A stretch of DNA of 64,000 bases from Azospirillum oryzae (GTDB lineage Bacteria; Pseudomonadota; Alphaproteobacteria; Azospirillales; Azospirillaceae), in contig NZ_VTTM01000002.1 in the NCBI RefSeq assembly GCF_008364795.1, forward strand, positions 1 through 64,000, in the 5' to 3' direction. Below, piece by piece: positions 50,251-60,309 of this stretch. A program made the position numbers and the translations under genes. Position 1 is the first letter of the stretch; each line of letters opens with the position of its first letter. The notes under the pieces are model-generated. The model did not search any database, had not been told where the DNA came from, and was given only the letters and a program-made list of their open reading frames with translations.

Positions 50251-52647
50251 ATGACGCTGCGCCGCAAGATTCGTTGGCTGACCTGGATCGGCCTGATCGG
50301 CTGCCTGATGGCGGCGATTCCCGCGCTCTACCTGCTGCGGCAGGGCATGATCGCCGAGCGGGGGCAGGTCGCTGCCGCCCTGGTGGAATCGGCCGGCCTG
50401 CTGCTGCGCGATCTGGAACGGTCGGCGTCCTCCGGCGCGATCTCCGGCGACGAGGCGCGCGACCGCGCGAGGACGGCCTTGCAGGCGCTGTCCGCCAAGC
50501 CCTTTCATGTCAGGATTTTCACGGACGGCATCGTTCCGCCGGGCTGGCCGGCCATCGACCGCGCGGTGACGGCGCAGGGATGGTTCGAGCCCTGGGGCTG
50601 GGCCATCGCCACCGCCGGCGACATCGGCGACCTCGACCGCGATTTCCTTATCGAGGCGTCGGGATTCCTGCTGTTCCTTGCGGCCTTGCTGGTGCTGAGC
50701 TGGCCGGGGTCGCGCTTCCTGTCGCAGCATGTCGTCGGGCCGTTGGAAGCGCTGTCCGACCGCATGCGCCTGCTGACGGAAGGGCGGACCGACGTCGACA
50801 TTCCCGGTTGCGACCGCCGCGACGAATTCGGCGCGATGGCCCGCGCCATGGAGTTCTTCCGCCGCGCCGCCATCGCCCTGATCGAACGGGACGAGCGGCT
50901 GGCCGGCATCATGAACAATGTCGGGGAGGCGATCCTGCTGGTCGACGACCGCGGCCGGATCGAGGAGTACAACCCCGCCGCGGTGGCGCTGTTCGGCGCG
51001 CCTGCCGGGGATCCTGCCGGGGGGGATCTGCGCGGCCGGCCGCTGTCCGCGCTGTTCGCCGCCGCCGACCGCGCGCGGATCGATGCGCTGCTGGCCGGCA
51101 TGGCGGCGGAGGCGGATGTTCAGGGGCCGGTGCGGGAGGAGGCGCTGGGGATCGAACGCGCGGGAAGCGGTGAACTGATCGACGCCTCGCTCAGCGTGTC
51201 GCCGCTGGTGGTGCGGGGACGGCGCGGATTCGTCTGCGCGCTGGCCGATGTGACGGACCGGCTGCGCCATGAACGCGAGCTGATGCGTCTGGCCACCCGC
51301 GACCGGCTGACCGGCCTGCCCAACCGCGCGATGATCGAATCGCTGCTGGAGGCGGCGGTGGAGCGCAGCCGCCGTTACCGGCGCCCCTTCGCCGTGCTGT
51401 GCCTCGACCTGTCGCGCTTCAAGCTGATCACCGACACGCTGGGCCATCAGGCCGGCGACGCGCTGCTGCAGGAGGTGGCGCGGCGGATCGTAGCCTCGGT
51501 GCGCGCCGCCGATCTGGTCGGCCGCATCGGCACCGACGACTTCGCCGTCGTGCTGGAGGAGATCCGCGATGCCGACGAGGCGGCGGCGATCGCCGGTCGC
51601 ATCCTGGATGCCTTCGACGCGCCGGTCACCCTGCCGGGCTGCGAGCATTACGTCCGTCCGGCGGTCGGCATCGCCGTCTATCCGACCGATCTCGCCGGGG
51701 AAGGGGCCGCCGAGGGACGTTGGGATGGCGGCGACCCGCAGGCGCTCCTGCGCTCGGCCGAGACGGCGCTCTATGCCGCCAAGCGGATGGGTGGGCGCCG
51801 CCACGCCTTCTTCCGCCCCGAACTGGCCGAACAGGCGCGGCGCCAGCTGGCGCTGGATGGCGATCTGCGGGCGGCGCTGGCGCTGAAGCAGTTCCGCCTG
51901 CATTACCAGCCCAAGGTATCGCTGATCGACTACTCGCTGGAAGGCTTCGAGGCTCTGCTGCGCTGGGAGAAGCCGGGGGAGGGGACGGAGCGGGGAACCA
52001 TGATCCCGCCCGGCGAGTTCATCCCGGTGGCGGAGGAGACCGGCTTCATCGTGCCGCTGGGCGACTGGGTGCTGGACGAGGCCTGCCGCCAGATGCGCGA
52101 ATGGCTGGATGCGGGAATGGAGCCGGTGCCGGTCGCCGTCAACATCTCGCCCAAGCATCTGCGCAACCGCAGCGCCGGGGATTTTCAGCGCATCATCGAC
52201 CGCCACGGCCTGCCGCCCGGCCTGATCGAGCTGGAGATCACCGAGGGCGCGGTGATGCAGGACATCGACCATGCGCTGGGCGTTCTTGCGTCGCTGAAGG
52301 CGATGGGCATCCGGGTGGCGGTGGACGATTTCGGCACCGGGCATTCGTCCTTGAGCTATCTGAAGCGGCTGCCGATCACCACGCTGAAGATCGACCGCTC
52401 CTTCATCAACGGCGTGCCGAACGAGCGCGAGGACGCCGGCATCGTTTCCACCATCATCGCCATGGCCGACATGCTGGGCCTGCATGTGGTCGCCGAGGGG
52501 GTGGAGAAGACGGAGCAGGCCAATTTCCTGCGCCACCACAACTGCACCCAGGTCCAGGGCTGGCTGACCGGCCGACCGGTGCCGGCAGAGGCCGCCTGCC
52601 GCCTGTTGATGGAGCGGCTGCGGCAGGCGGCGTTAGGGGCTGCCTGA
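50251..52647 (+). CDS. Membrane HAMP-PAS-GGDEF-EAL protein, degenerate GGDEF site
   Basis: 798 residues: transmembrane helix (about 8-30), periplasmic sensor (31-130), second helix (about 133-152), HAMP (155-205), PAS (about 220-335), GGDEF (345-520) and EAL (530-790). The GGDEF loop reads RIGTDDF, probably inactive as a cyclase. EAL keeps FEALLRW, NISPKH, EITEG, DDFGTGHSSL, KIDRSF and EGVEKTE, so cyclic di-GMP hydrolysis is likely. The ORF is open upstream to 50020 without support. It overlaps the convergent phosphoesterase gene by 15 bases. Confidence 0.92.
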   Translation: MTLRRKIRWLTWIGLIGCLMAAIPALYLLRQGMIAERGQVAAALVESAGLLLRDLERSASSGAISGDEARDRARTALQALSAKPFHVRIFTDGIVPPGWPAIDRAVTAQGWFEPWGWAIATAGDIGDLDRDFLIEASGFLLFLAALLVLSWPGSRFLSQHVVGPLEALSDRMRLLTEGRTDVDIPGCDRRDEFGAMARAMEFFRRAAIALIERDERLAGIMNNVGEAILLVDDRGRIEEYNPAAVALFGAPAGDPAGGDLRGRPLSALFAAADRARIDALLAGMAAEADVQGPVREEALGIERAGSGELIDASLSVSPLVVRGRRGFVCALADVTDRLRHERELMRLATRDRLTGLPNRAMIESLLEAAVERSRRYRRPFAVLCLDLSRFKLITDTLGHQAGDALLQEVARRIVASVRAADLVGRIGTDDFAVVLEEIRDADEAAAIAGRILDAFDAPVTLPGCEHYVRPAVGIAVYPTDLAGEGAAEGRWDGGDPQALLRSAETALYAAKRMGGRRHAFFRPELAEQARRQLALDGDLRAALALKQFRLHYQPKVSLIDYSLEGFEALLRWEKPGEGTERGTMIPPGEFIPVAEETGFIVPLGDWVLDEACRQMREWLDAGMEPVPVAVNISPKHLRNRSAGDFQRIIDRHGLPPGLIELEITEGAVMQDIDHALGVLASLKAMGIRVAVDDFGTGHSSLSYLKRLPITTLKIDRSFINGVPNEREDAGIVSTIIAMADMLGLHVVAEGVEKTEQANFLRHHNCTQVQGWLTGRPVPAEAACRLLMERLRQAALGAA

Positions 52648-53187
52648 CGCGCCGCCTGAAGCCGGGCCCGAAGCCGGGATCGTCTTCCGCCGTGGGCGTG
52701 GGACCGTCAGTTCGGCCAGCGTGACCGGGCGGAAATTCCAGACATCGACGCCGACGTCGATCTGCCGGGGCTGCGGCTTCAACTGGCCGTGGCTGTGGCC
52801 GTGCAGGTTCAGCGCCCGGCGGTGCATGCCGTTCCAGGTGCGGAAGGCGTAATGGCACATCACCAGATCGGTGCCGTCCAGCGTCAGTTCGGCGTAATGC
52901 CCGACGCTGGCCCAGCCGGACAGCGCCAGCGTCGCCGGGCCGTCGTTGTTGCCGGCGATCAGGTGCTTGGTGCCGTTCAGCCGGCCGAGCAGCGCGGCCA
53001 TGGCGTCGGGCTTCATATGCAGGGCGAAGTCGCCGAGGTGCCAGACCTCGTCGCCGGGGCCGACGGTGGCGTTCCAGTTCGCCTCCATCGCCGCGTCCAT
53101 CTCCGCGGTGGACTCGAAGGGGCGGCGGAAACGGCCGCGGGCGCCGCCATGGCCGAAATGGGTGTCGGAGGTGAAGTATACGGTCAT
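52633..53187 (-). CDS. Calcineurin-like metallophosphoesterase
   Basis: 184 residues. All metal-binding motifs are present: SDTHFGH (DxH), HLGDFAL (GD), IAGNND (GNxD), MCHYAF and LHGHSHG (GHxH). Short stand-alone enzymes of this group act on small phosphodiesters or nucleotides. The last 25 residues are Pro/Gly-rich and overlap the EAL gene end. Confidence 0.9.
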   Translation of the reverse strand: MTVYFTSDTHFGHGGARGRFRRPFESTAEMDAAMEANWNATVGPGDEVWHLGDFALHMKPDAMAALLGRLNGTKHLIAGNNDGPATLALSGWASVGHYAELTLDGTDLVMCHYAFRTWNGMHRRALNLHGHSHGQLKPQPRQIDVGVDVWNFRPVTLAELTVPRPRRKTIPASGPASGGASGSP

Positions 53188-53263
53188 CGACCGGTCAACG
53201 CCGGCGCGCCGTGGGCTGTTCCCTTACCGGGATCCCGCTTTGGGCGCGCCGGCCGCCCCATGC

Positions 53264-53500
53264 TCAGTGCTTGTGGTCGTCCGCCGCCGGGTCGAGGAAG
53301 CGGTGCAGATGGACGATGTAATAGCGGGTGTGGGCGTCGTCGATGGTCTGGCCGGTGGCGCCGCGCCATGCCTTGTAGGCGTCCTCATAGCTCGGGAAGA
53401 TGCCGACGATGTGCAGCTTCGACGGATCGACGAACTGGTCCGAATCCGGACGCACGAGTTCGCCGCCGAACACGAGATGGAGGAGCTGTTTGTCGGGCAT
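53264..53500 (-). CDS. DUF4170 family protein
   Basis: 78 residues: LHLVFGGELVRPDS, HIVGIFPSYEDAYKAWRGA and RYYIVHLHRFLDP match the small DUF4170 family found in alphaproteobacteria. AAGGACAAAGG precedes the ATG at 53500. Function unknown. Confidence 0.88.
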   Translation of the reverse strand: MPDKQLLHLVFGGELVRPDSDQFVDPSKLHIVGIFPSYEDAYKAWRGATGQTIDDAHTRYYIVHLHRFLDPAADDHKH

Positions 53501-53740
53501 GACCTTTGTCCTTGTAGCCGGGAGTGATTGGGGAGTTATGGCTGTCTTTGCGCCGGCAGGCCGGCTGATGCGTCGCATTCTCATATCCGCCGTCCGGGCG
53601 GCGCTTCAAGCCTGTTGACAGGTTCACCGGCCTTTGCCACCACGGAACCGCGGCGTTTTCAGGATCAGCACAAAGAATCCGTCCATTTGCCGCAGATGAC
53701 GGACGCCGAAGACACTGCCGAACACTGCGAGGATCGAGCG

Positions 53741-54439
53741 ATGCCAAGTGGTCATACCGCGACTCGGGAGAAACATGGGCGCGAGCTGCGGGTCTGGGAC
53801 CTGCCGACCCGCCTGTTTCATTGGGCGCTGGTCGCCACGGTGGCGGTCGCGATTCTGTCGGCTGAGCTTGGTGTGCTTGATGTTCATATGTTGGCGGGTG
53901 AAACAGTTCTGATTCTCGTGCTGTTCCGGCTGGTCTGGGGCGTGGTCGGCAGCCAGACCGCGCGCTTCGCCGATTTCGTGAAGGGACCGGGCGCCATCCG
54001 CGACTATCTGAGGCGGTCGCGGACGGGCGGGGAGGCTGCCCTTACCCTGGGCCACAACCCGCTGGGCGCGCTGATGGTGGTGGCTCTGCTGCTGGTCCTG
54101 CTGGTCCAGGCCGGCAGCGGGCTGTTCACCAGCGACGATATCCTGGTCGACGGGCCGCTGGTGCCGCTGGTCTCCGGCGCCACCGTGGCGCTGCTGAGTT
54201 CGCTGCACCGGCTGCTCGCCAACGGCATCTTCGTGCTGGTCGGACTGCATGTGGTCGCGGTGTTCTTCTATCTGCTGGTCAAGCGGGACAATCTGATCCG
54301 CCCGATGGTCACCGGCCGCAAGATCCTGCCGGCGCGATTGGCGGCGACGGAGCCGCGGCGCGCCCCGGCGGCGCTGGCCCTGGCGATTCTGGCTGCCACC
54401 GCCGGGCTGGTCTTCCTGGTGCTGCGCGCCGCCGGCTGA
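53741..54439 (+). CDS. Cytochrome b561-type membrane protein
   Basis: 232 residues with about five transmembrane segments. Haem-ligand His residues lie in LPTRLFHWALVA, HMLAGETVLILVLFRLVWG, LHRLLANGIFVLVGLHVVAVFF. Such di-haem b-type proteins pass electrons from quinol to a periplasmic c-type cytochrome. GAGG precedes ATG at 53741; 53696 is an alternative. Convergent with a cytochrome c' gene, its likely acceptor. Confidence 0.88.
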   Translation: MPSGHTATREKHGRELRVWDLPTRLFHWALVATVAVAILSAELGVLDVHMLAGETVLILVLFRLVWGVVGSQTARFADFVKGPGAIRDYLRRSRTGGEAALTLGHNPLGALMVVALLLVLLVQAGSGLFTSDDILVDGPLVPLVSGATVALLSSLHRLLANGIFVLVGLHVVAVFFYLLVKRDNLIRPMVTGRKILPARLAATEPRRAPAALALAILAATAGLVFLVLRAAG

Positions 54440-54445
54440 ACAAGA

Positions 54446-54482
54446 AAAAGCCCTTCCCCACGCCGGTGGGGAAGGGCTTCCT
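54446..54482. terminator. Bidirectional terminator between cytochrome b561 and c' genes
   Basis: AAGCCCTTCCCCAC / GTGGGGAAGGGCTT with a GCCG loop, A-run on one side and TTCC on the other; it serves both convergent genes. Confidence 0.88.
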
Positions 54483-54498
54483 TCGTCAGGCCAACCGC

Positions 54499-54936
54499 TT
54501 ATTCGGAGCGGTAGCGCTGGTGGCAGGCCTTGCAGCTGTCGGCCATGGCGCCGAACGCCTTGCCCGTCGCGGCCTTGTCGCCGGAAGCGGCGGCGACCTT
54601 CAGCGCGTTGGCGGATGCCTGCAGGTCATGCGCCTTGGCGGTGAAATCCGGGAAGTTGGCCCAGATCACTTCCTTGGCCGCCGTCTTGCCCTTGTCGGAA
54701 CCCGGCGGGAACAGGGTGGGGATCTTGGCGGCGAAGGCGTCGATGCGGTCGGTGACCGGGCCGATGGCGGCGAGGTCGCCCTTGCCCACCGCGTCCTTGA
54801 TCTCGCCCATCGCCTTCTTATAGTCCTCGAACCCGGCCTTGCGGGTCTGGATCACGTCCTGGGCCAGAGCAGCGCCGCCGGTCAGCATCAGCGCGGCCGA
54901 CGCCGCAAGCACGATACGGGAAAACACGGTTCTCAT
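54499..54936 (-). CDS. Cytochrome c'-like (class II) cytochrome
   Basis: 145 residues with a signal peptide (about 1-25, ALAQ end), a four-helix class II fold (RKAGFEDYKKAMGEIKDAV) and a single C-terminal haem motif CKACH. Class II cytochromes handle electrons, nitric oxide or oxygen stress in the periplasm. Convergent with the b561 gene. Confidence 0.92.
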   Translation of the reverse strand: MRTVFSRIVLAASAALMLTGGAALAQDVIQTRKAGFEDYKKAMGEIKDAVGKGDLAAIGPVTDRIDAFAAKIPTLFPPGSDKGKTAAKEVIWANFPDFTAKAHDLQASANALKVAAASGDKAATGKAFGAMADSCKACHQRYRSE

Positions 54937-56522
<1,586 letters not shown>

Positions 56523-56540
56523 TCGCCGCGGCTACCGAGT

Positions 56541-56584
56541 AAGGAAAAGGGCCGGCATCCCATGGGGTGCCGGCCCTTTTCCTT
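56541..56584. terminator. Strong bidirectional terminator
   Basis: A 17-bp perfect stem, AAGGAAAAGGGCCGGCA with its complement ending TTTTCCTT, between the convergent aatA and flavin reductase genes. Confidence 0.93.
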
Positions 56585-56593
56585 TGTCGTGCG

Positions 56594-57142
56594 TTACTTC
56601 GTGGCGAGCATCCGGTCGATGGCGCCCAGCGAGAATTTCAGAACCGCTTCGTCGGCCAGCTTGCCGTCCTTGATCTTGTCGGCGACACCGCCGATGACGA
56701 CCTGCGGGCCGGCCGTCAGCCTGGCGGGAAGCGCCAGCAGCGTGTCGTTCACCTGCTGATGCGCCCGCACGCCGCCGGTGAAGGCGGGGGAACTGGAAAT
56801 GACCAGCACCGGCTTGCCGATCAGCGCCGACTTGCCATAGGGGCGCGAGGCCCAGTCGAGCGCGTTCTTCAGCACGCCCGGCATGCCGTAATTGTACTCC
56901 GGCGTTACAATGACGACGCCGTCGGCCTCCGCGATGGCCTGGCGCAGGGCATGGACCTCCGCCGGGGCGTCGGGATTGTCGATGTCCTGGTCGTAGAGCG
57001 GCAGGCGCAGGTCGCGGATGTCCATGCTGACACCGGCCGGCAGAGCATCCTGCAAGCCGCGCAGCACGGCCAGCGAGTTGGAGTTGCTGCGCAGGCTGCC
57101 GGGCAGGCCCAGCAGTTTGGCACGCACCGTTGCGTCGGTCAT
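56594..57142 (-). CDS. NADPH-dependent FMN reductase family protein
   Basis: 182 residues of the flavodoxin-like fold. GLPGSLRSNSNS binds the FMN phosphate, and TPEYNYGMPGVLKNALDW is the family signature. Such reductases give reduced flavin or reduce quinones and chromate. AAAGG lies 12 bases before the ATG; a C12 tract in the leader (gene strand) begins 28 bases upstream. Confidence 0.9.
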   Translation of the reverse strand: MTDATVRAKLLGLPGSLRSNSNSLAVLRGLQDALPAGVSMDIRDLRLPLYDQDIDNPDAPAEVHALRQAIAEADGVVIVTPEYNYGMPGVLKNALDWASRPYGKSALIGKPVLVISSSPAFTGGVRAHQQVNDTLLALPARLTAGPQVVIGGVADKIKDGKLADEAVLKFSLGAIDRMLATK

Positions 57143-57170
57143 GAAGCGGTTGCCTTTCTTCCGTTTTCGC

Positions 57171-57182
57171 GGGGGGGGGGGG
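57171..57182. repeat. G12 homopolymer tract
   Basis: Twelve consecutive G, followed by CGC and a G6 run, 28 bases upstream of the flavin reductase start codon (a C tract on that gene's strand). No other tract of this length was noticed in the window. Confidence 0.9.
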
Positions 57183-57493
57183 CGCGGGGGGCTTTCGACG
57201 GGTTTTTCCGCCGGTTATTCCTGCGGGGCCGCCGCCCACCCTTGTCCCGGCACTGGATCCGATGGTGCTGACATGGTCGGTCCAGGCCCGGCTTTCCAAC
57301 CGGTCATGGCCGTATTGTCGATACGGCAGGCCCGACGTGAGCGTCCGGTCCGGCTGTGACCATCTTGGGATCCGACTGTTGACGGAGGGGACGGCTACCT
57401 AATTAGAGGGTACACAAAGGATGGTGCGCGCAACCGGGCATGTCCAACGATTTTGGCCTTATATGTGGGTGGATCGGAGATAGGGGAGGCAAC

Positions 57494-57691
57494 ATGGCGA
57501 CGCGGCGACTGGACCGGGAAGACCACGTCCGTAAACATCTGGCGCTGATGCTGCAGGAATGGCAGGAGCAGACCGGCCGCGACATGGCGACGGCCACCGC
57601 GGACCAGCGGCTTCAGCACTGCACCACTCTGCTGATCGACCTGCTGGGCGAGGCGGAGCGGGCGGACGAAGCGGCCATGGCCGAAGCCTGA
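57494..57691 (+). CDS. Small conserved-looking protein of unknown function
   Basis: 65 residues: MATRRLDREDHVRKHLALML, then WQEQTGRDMATATADQRL and CTTLLIDLLGEAERADEA. Helical, acidic at the end. GGGGAGG precedes the ATG at 57494, which decides the start. The 350 bases before it hold the G12 tract and a weak TTGACG at 57379. Confidence 0.68.
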   Translation: MATRRLDREDHVRKHLALMLQEWQEQTGRDMATATADQRLQHCTTLLIDLLGEAERADEAAMAEA

Positions 57692-57744
57692 AAGCTGCGG
57701 GAGCGGCCCCGGCATTGGAGCCGCCCCTGGCAGAAATGACGTCC

Positions 57745-58506
57745 TTACTGCGGCGCCATACGGATGGCGCCGTCCAGGCGGATGACGTCGCCGTTCAGCA
57801 TCTCGTTCTCCAGGATGTGCTGGACGAGGCGGGCGTATTCCTCCGGCTTGCCGAAACGCTTGGGGAAGGGAACCGTCGCGGCGAGGCTGTCCTGCACCTC
57901 CTGCGGCATGTTCAGAAGCATCGGCGTGCCGATCAGGCCGGGGGCCACCGTCATCACGCGGATGCCGTGGCGGGCGAGGTCGCGGGCGGCGCAGATGGTC
58001 AGGGCGACGATGCCGCCCTTCGATGCGGCATAGGCGGCCTGCCCGATCTGCCCCTCATAGGCGGCGACGGAGGCGGTGTTGACGATCACGCCGCGCTCGC
58101 CGCTGTCCAGCGGGTCCAGCTTCGCCATGTCGGCCGCGGCCAGCCGCAGGATGTTGAAGCTGCCGATCAGGTTGACCTCGATCACCGAGCGGAAATTCTC
58201 CAACGGCATCGGGCCGTCGCGGCCGACGATGCGCTGGGCCGGGGCGATGCCGGCGCAGTTGACCGCGATGCGGGCCGGGCCGTGGGCGGAACGCGCCTGA
58301 TCGAGCGCCCGCTCGGCGGAGGCGCCGTCGGTGACGTCGCAGACCAGACCCAGCCCGCCGATCTCGTGCGCGGTCTTCAGAACCGCGTCCTCGTTGACGT
58401 CGAGCACGGTCACCTTGGCGCCGAGACCGGCCAAATGGCGCGCCGTCGCCGCCCCCATGCCCGAGGCGCCGCCGGTGACGATGGCGGACAGACCCTGGAT
58501 GTTCAT
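57745..58506 (-). CDS. SDR-family 3-hydroxyacyl-CoA dehydrogenase (type II)
   Basis: 253 residues. NAD-binding TGGASGMG, NCAGIAPA, catalytic Ser region VNTASVAAYEG and the YAASKGG active site. The closest group is HSD17B10-type 3-hydroxyacyl-CoA dehydrogenase, which acts in fatty acid and isoleucine breakdown. AAGGAGGAGAT precedes the ATG. No other beta-oxidation gene is adjacent. Confidence 0.88.
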   Translation of the reverse strand: MNIQGLSAIVTGGASGMGAATARHLAGLGAKVTVLDVNEDAVLKTAHEIGGLGLVCDVTDGASAERALDQARSAHGPARIAVNCAGIAPAQRIVGRDGPMPLENFRSVIEVNLIGSFNILRLAAADMAKLDPLDSGERGVIVNTASVAAYEGQIGQAAYAASKGGIVALTICAARDLARHGIRVMTVAPGLIGTPMLLNMPQEVQDSLAATVPFPKRFGKPEEYARLVQHILENEMLNGDVIRLDGAIRMAPQ

Positions 58507-58601
58507 GGCATCTCCTCCTTAATTGCGACCGGTCCGCGCATGGCGCCGGCCTTGTGTCCAACAGGATGCGATCGCACTTGTTGTTTACCAGATGGCCGGC
58601 G

Positions 58602-58623
58602 CACCATACCACACCGTATGGTG
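58602..58623. promoter_or_regulatory. Perfect 8-bp dyad in the SDR/DUF1232 divergent region
   Basis: CACCATAC and GTATGGTG flank CACACC. The dyad lies about 100 bases before the SDR gene and 78 before the DUF1232 gene; size and placement fit a TetR/PaaR-like operator. Confidence 0.5.
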
Positions 58624-58632
58624 GGGGCCATC

Positions 58633-58704
58633 ATGCCGACGAAGATGCCGCCGGCCGATTTTTCCGAATGGGACCGTCTTCCGAAAGGGTTTCAGCGTCC
58701 ATGA
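58633..58704 (+). CDS. Possible 23-residue leader ORF coupled to DUF1232 gene
   Basis: MPTKMPPADFSEWDRLPKGF followed by QRP and TGA; the stop overlaps the next ATG (ATGA). Codon use is only partly GC3-rich and no good ribosome-binding site is seen, so translation is uncertain. Confidence 0.3.
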   Translation: MPTKMPPADFSEWDRLPKGFQRP

Positions 58705-59129
58705 CAGCACCGTCCGCCGTCTCCTCCCCCGGCCCCTCCCTCGGCACCGGCACCGCACTGGCGGTTCCCGATCCCGACCGGGTCGAGCGTGACGAACGGC
58801 TGGTCCGCCGCCGTTTCTGGCAGAAGCTGCGCGCCAACCTGCACCGCATTCCTTTCCTGGAAGACCTGCTGGCCGCCTATTTCTGTGCGACCGATCCGGC
58901 AACTCCCTACCGGGCGAAAGCGATCCTGTTGGGGGCGCTGGCCTATTTCGTGCTGCCTATGGATGCGGTGCCCGACTGGCTGCTGATTGCCGGCTTCACC
59001 GATGACGCCGCGGTGCTCGCCGCCGCCGTGCAGACGGTGCGCGCCAATCTGACCCCGGCCCATTGGGGGCGGGCGAAGGAGGTTCTGCGCGCCGAAACCG
59101 GTGCCGGCGACGCAGGCACGACGGGCTAG
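58701..59129 (+). CDS. DUF1232 (YkvA-like) protein
   Basis: 142 residues. The DUF1232 core is intact: IPFLEDLLAAYFCATDP, AILLGALAYFVLPMDAVPDW and GFTDDAAVLAAAVQTV; probably membrane-associated. Function unknown. Its TAG stop shares CTAG with the convergent DMT gene. Confidence 0.87.
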   Translation: MTAPSAVSSPGPSLGTGTALAVPDPDRVERDERLVRRRFWQKLRANLHRIPFLEDLLAAYFCATDPATPYRAKAILLGALAYFVLPMDAVPDWLLIAGFTDDAAVLAAAVQTVRANLTPAHWGRAKEVLRAETGAGDAGTTG

Positions 59130-60070
59130 GCGCGCCGCGCCTGCTCCAGCGCTGTCTTGCGTCCGTCGGCCGCGTCGCGGTGCATGGTGTAGAGGGCGGA
59201 GCCGGCGATCACCAGGGCGCCAACCCATCCCCATGGATCCATCGTCTGGCCGAAGGCGATCCAGGCGACGACGGCGGTGAAGGGCAGCCGGGCATAATCA
59301 TAGGGCATCATCGCCGAGGATTCGGCCAGCGACAGCGACTTCGTCATTGCCAACTGGCCCAGCGTCAGCAGGCCGCCGAGCAGCGCCAGCCCGCCCAGAA
59401 CGCTCCAACTCGGCCAAGTCCAGACGAACAGCGCCGGCACCAGCGCCATCGGGGTGACCAGCAGCCCCAGGAAGGTGACGATCACCATCGCATTATCCCG
59501 CCGGCTGAGCAGCCGCATCTGCAGGATGGTGCCGGCGGCGGCGACGCAATGGACGAACAGCGCCAGAAAGGCCAGATCGATGGGCGCCGCGCCCGGCCTC
59601 AGCACGATGGTCACCCCGGCAAGACCGACGAAGATCGCGGCCCAGCGCCGTGGCCGCACCCGCTCCCGCAGGATCAGCGCCGCCCCAGCCGCGACGAACA
59701 GCGGGATGGCGAAGCTGACCGCCGTCGCGGTCGGCAGCGGAATCCGGGAGATCGCGTAGAACCATGCGCTCATGGCGCAGAGCGTGGTCAGCGCCCGCGT
59801 CACATAGGGCCCGAGCCGCCGTTCCGCCAGCACCGCCCGGCAGGCCGGCGCCCCGGCCGTCAGTGCCCAGGGCAGCATCCACATCAGGCTGAACAGGTTG
59901 CGGAAGAACACGACCTCCAGCGGATCCATCACCGTCGCGGCCCAATGCACGGCAGTGTTGCCGATCCCGAACAGCAGCGCCGACAGCAGCATGTATCCGG
60001 CACCGGCCAGAAGCTGGTTGGTCGGTGCACGCAGACGCGGGCCGGCGTCCATGGGGGAGGTGACGGTCAC
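59126..60070 (-). CDS. DMT-superfamily (EamA) transporter
   Basis: 314 residues with ten transmembrane segments in two EamA halves (about 20-145 and 165-300). LFGIGNTAVHW and SAWFYAISRIPLPTATAVSF are typical. Usually an exporter of amino acids or metabolites. Start uncertain: GTG at 60070 with CAGGGA upstream, TTG at 60076 or ATG at 60052. Confidence 0.88.
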   Translation of the reverse strand: MTVTSPMDAGPRLRAPTNQLLAGAGYMLLSALLFGIGNTAVHWAATVMDPLEVVFFRNLFSLMWMLPWALTAGAPACRAVLAERRLGPYVTRALTTLCAMSAWFYAISRIPLPTATAVSFAIPLFVAAGAALILRERVRPRRWAAIFVGLAGVTIVLRPGAAPIDLAFLALFVHCVAAAGTILQMRLLSRRDNAMVIVTFLGLLVTPMALVPALFVWTWPSWSVLGGLALLGGLLTLGQLAMTKSLSLAESSAMMPYDYARLPFTAVVAWIAFGQTMDPWGWVGALVIAGSALYTMHRDAADGRKTALEQARRA

Positions 60071-60309
60071 GATCAATCGTCCCTGACAAGCCGTTGGCGG
60101 ATGATCCGGTCCAGCGCGTTGCCTGTGGCGTTAGCGCAAACATCAAGCCGTTCGGAACACCGGCGGCCGGTGCGGAGGCCGCGATGATCCTCTGGAGAAA
60201 ATCACAAGGACGCAAGTAAAATATCGGGAAGAAACGCGGCATACTCCCTTATGGCGCGTGTGGGCTCGACCGATATGAAACCGTTTGGGGCGGGCTTGAT
60301 CGGGCCGAC

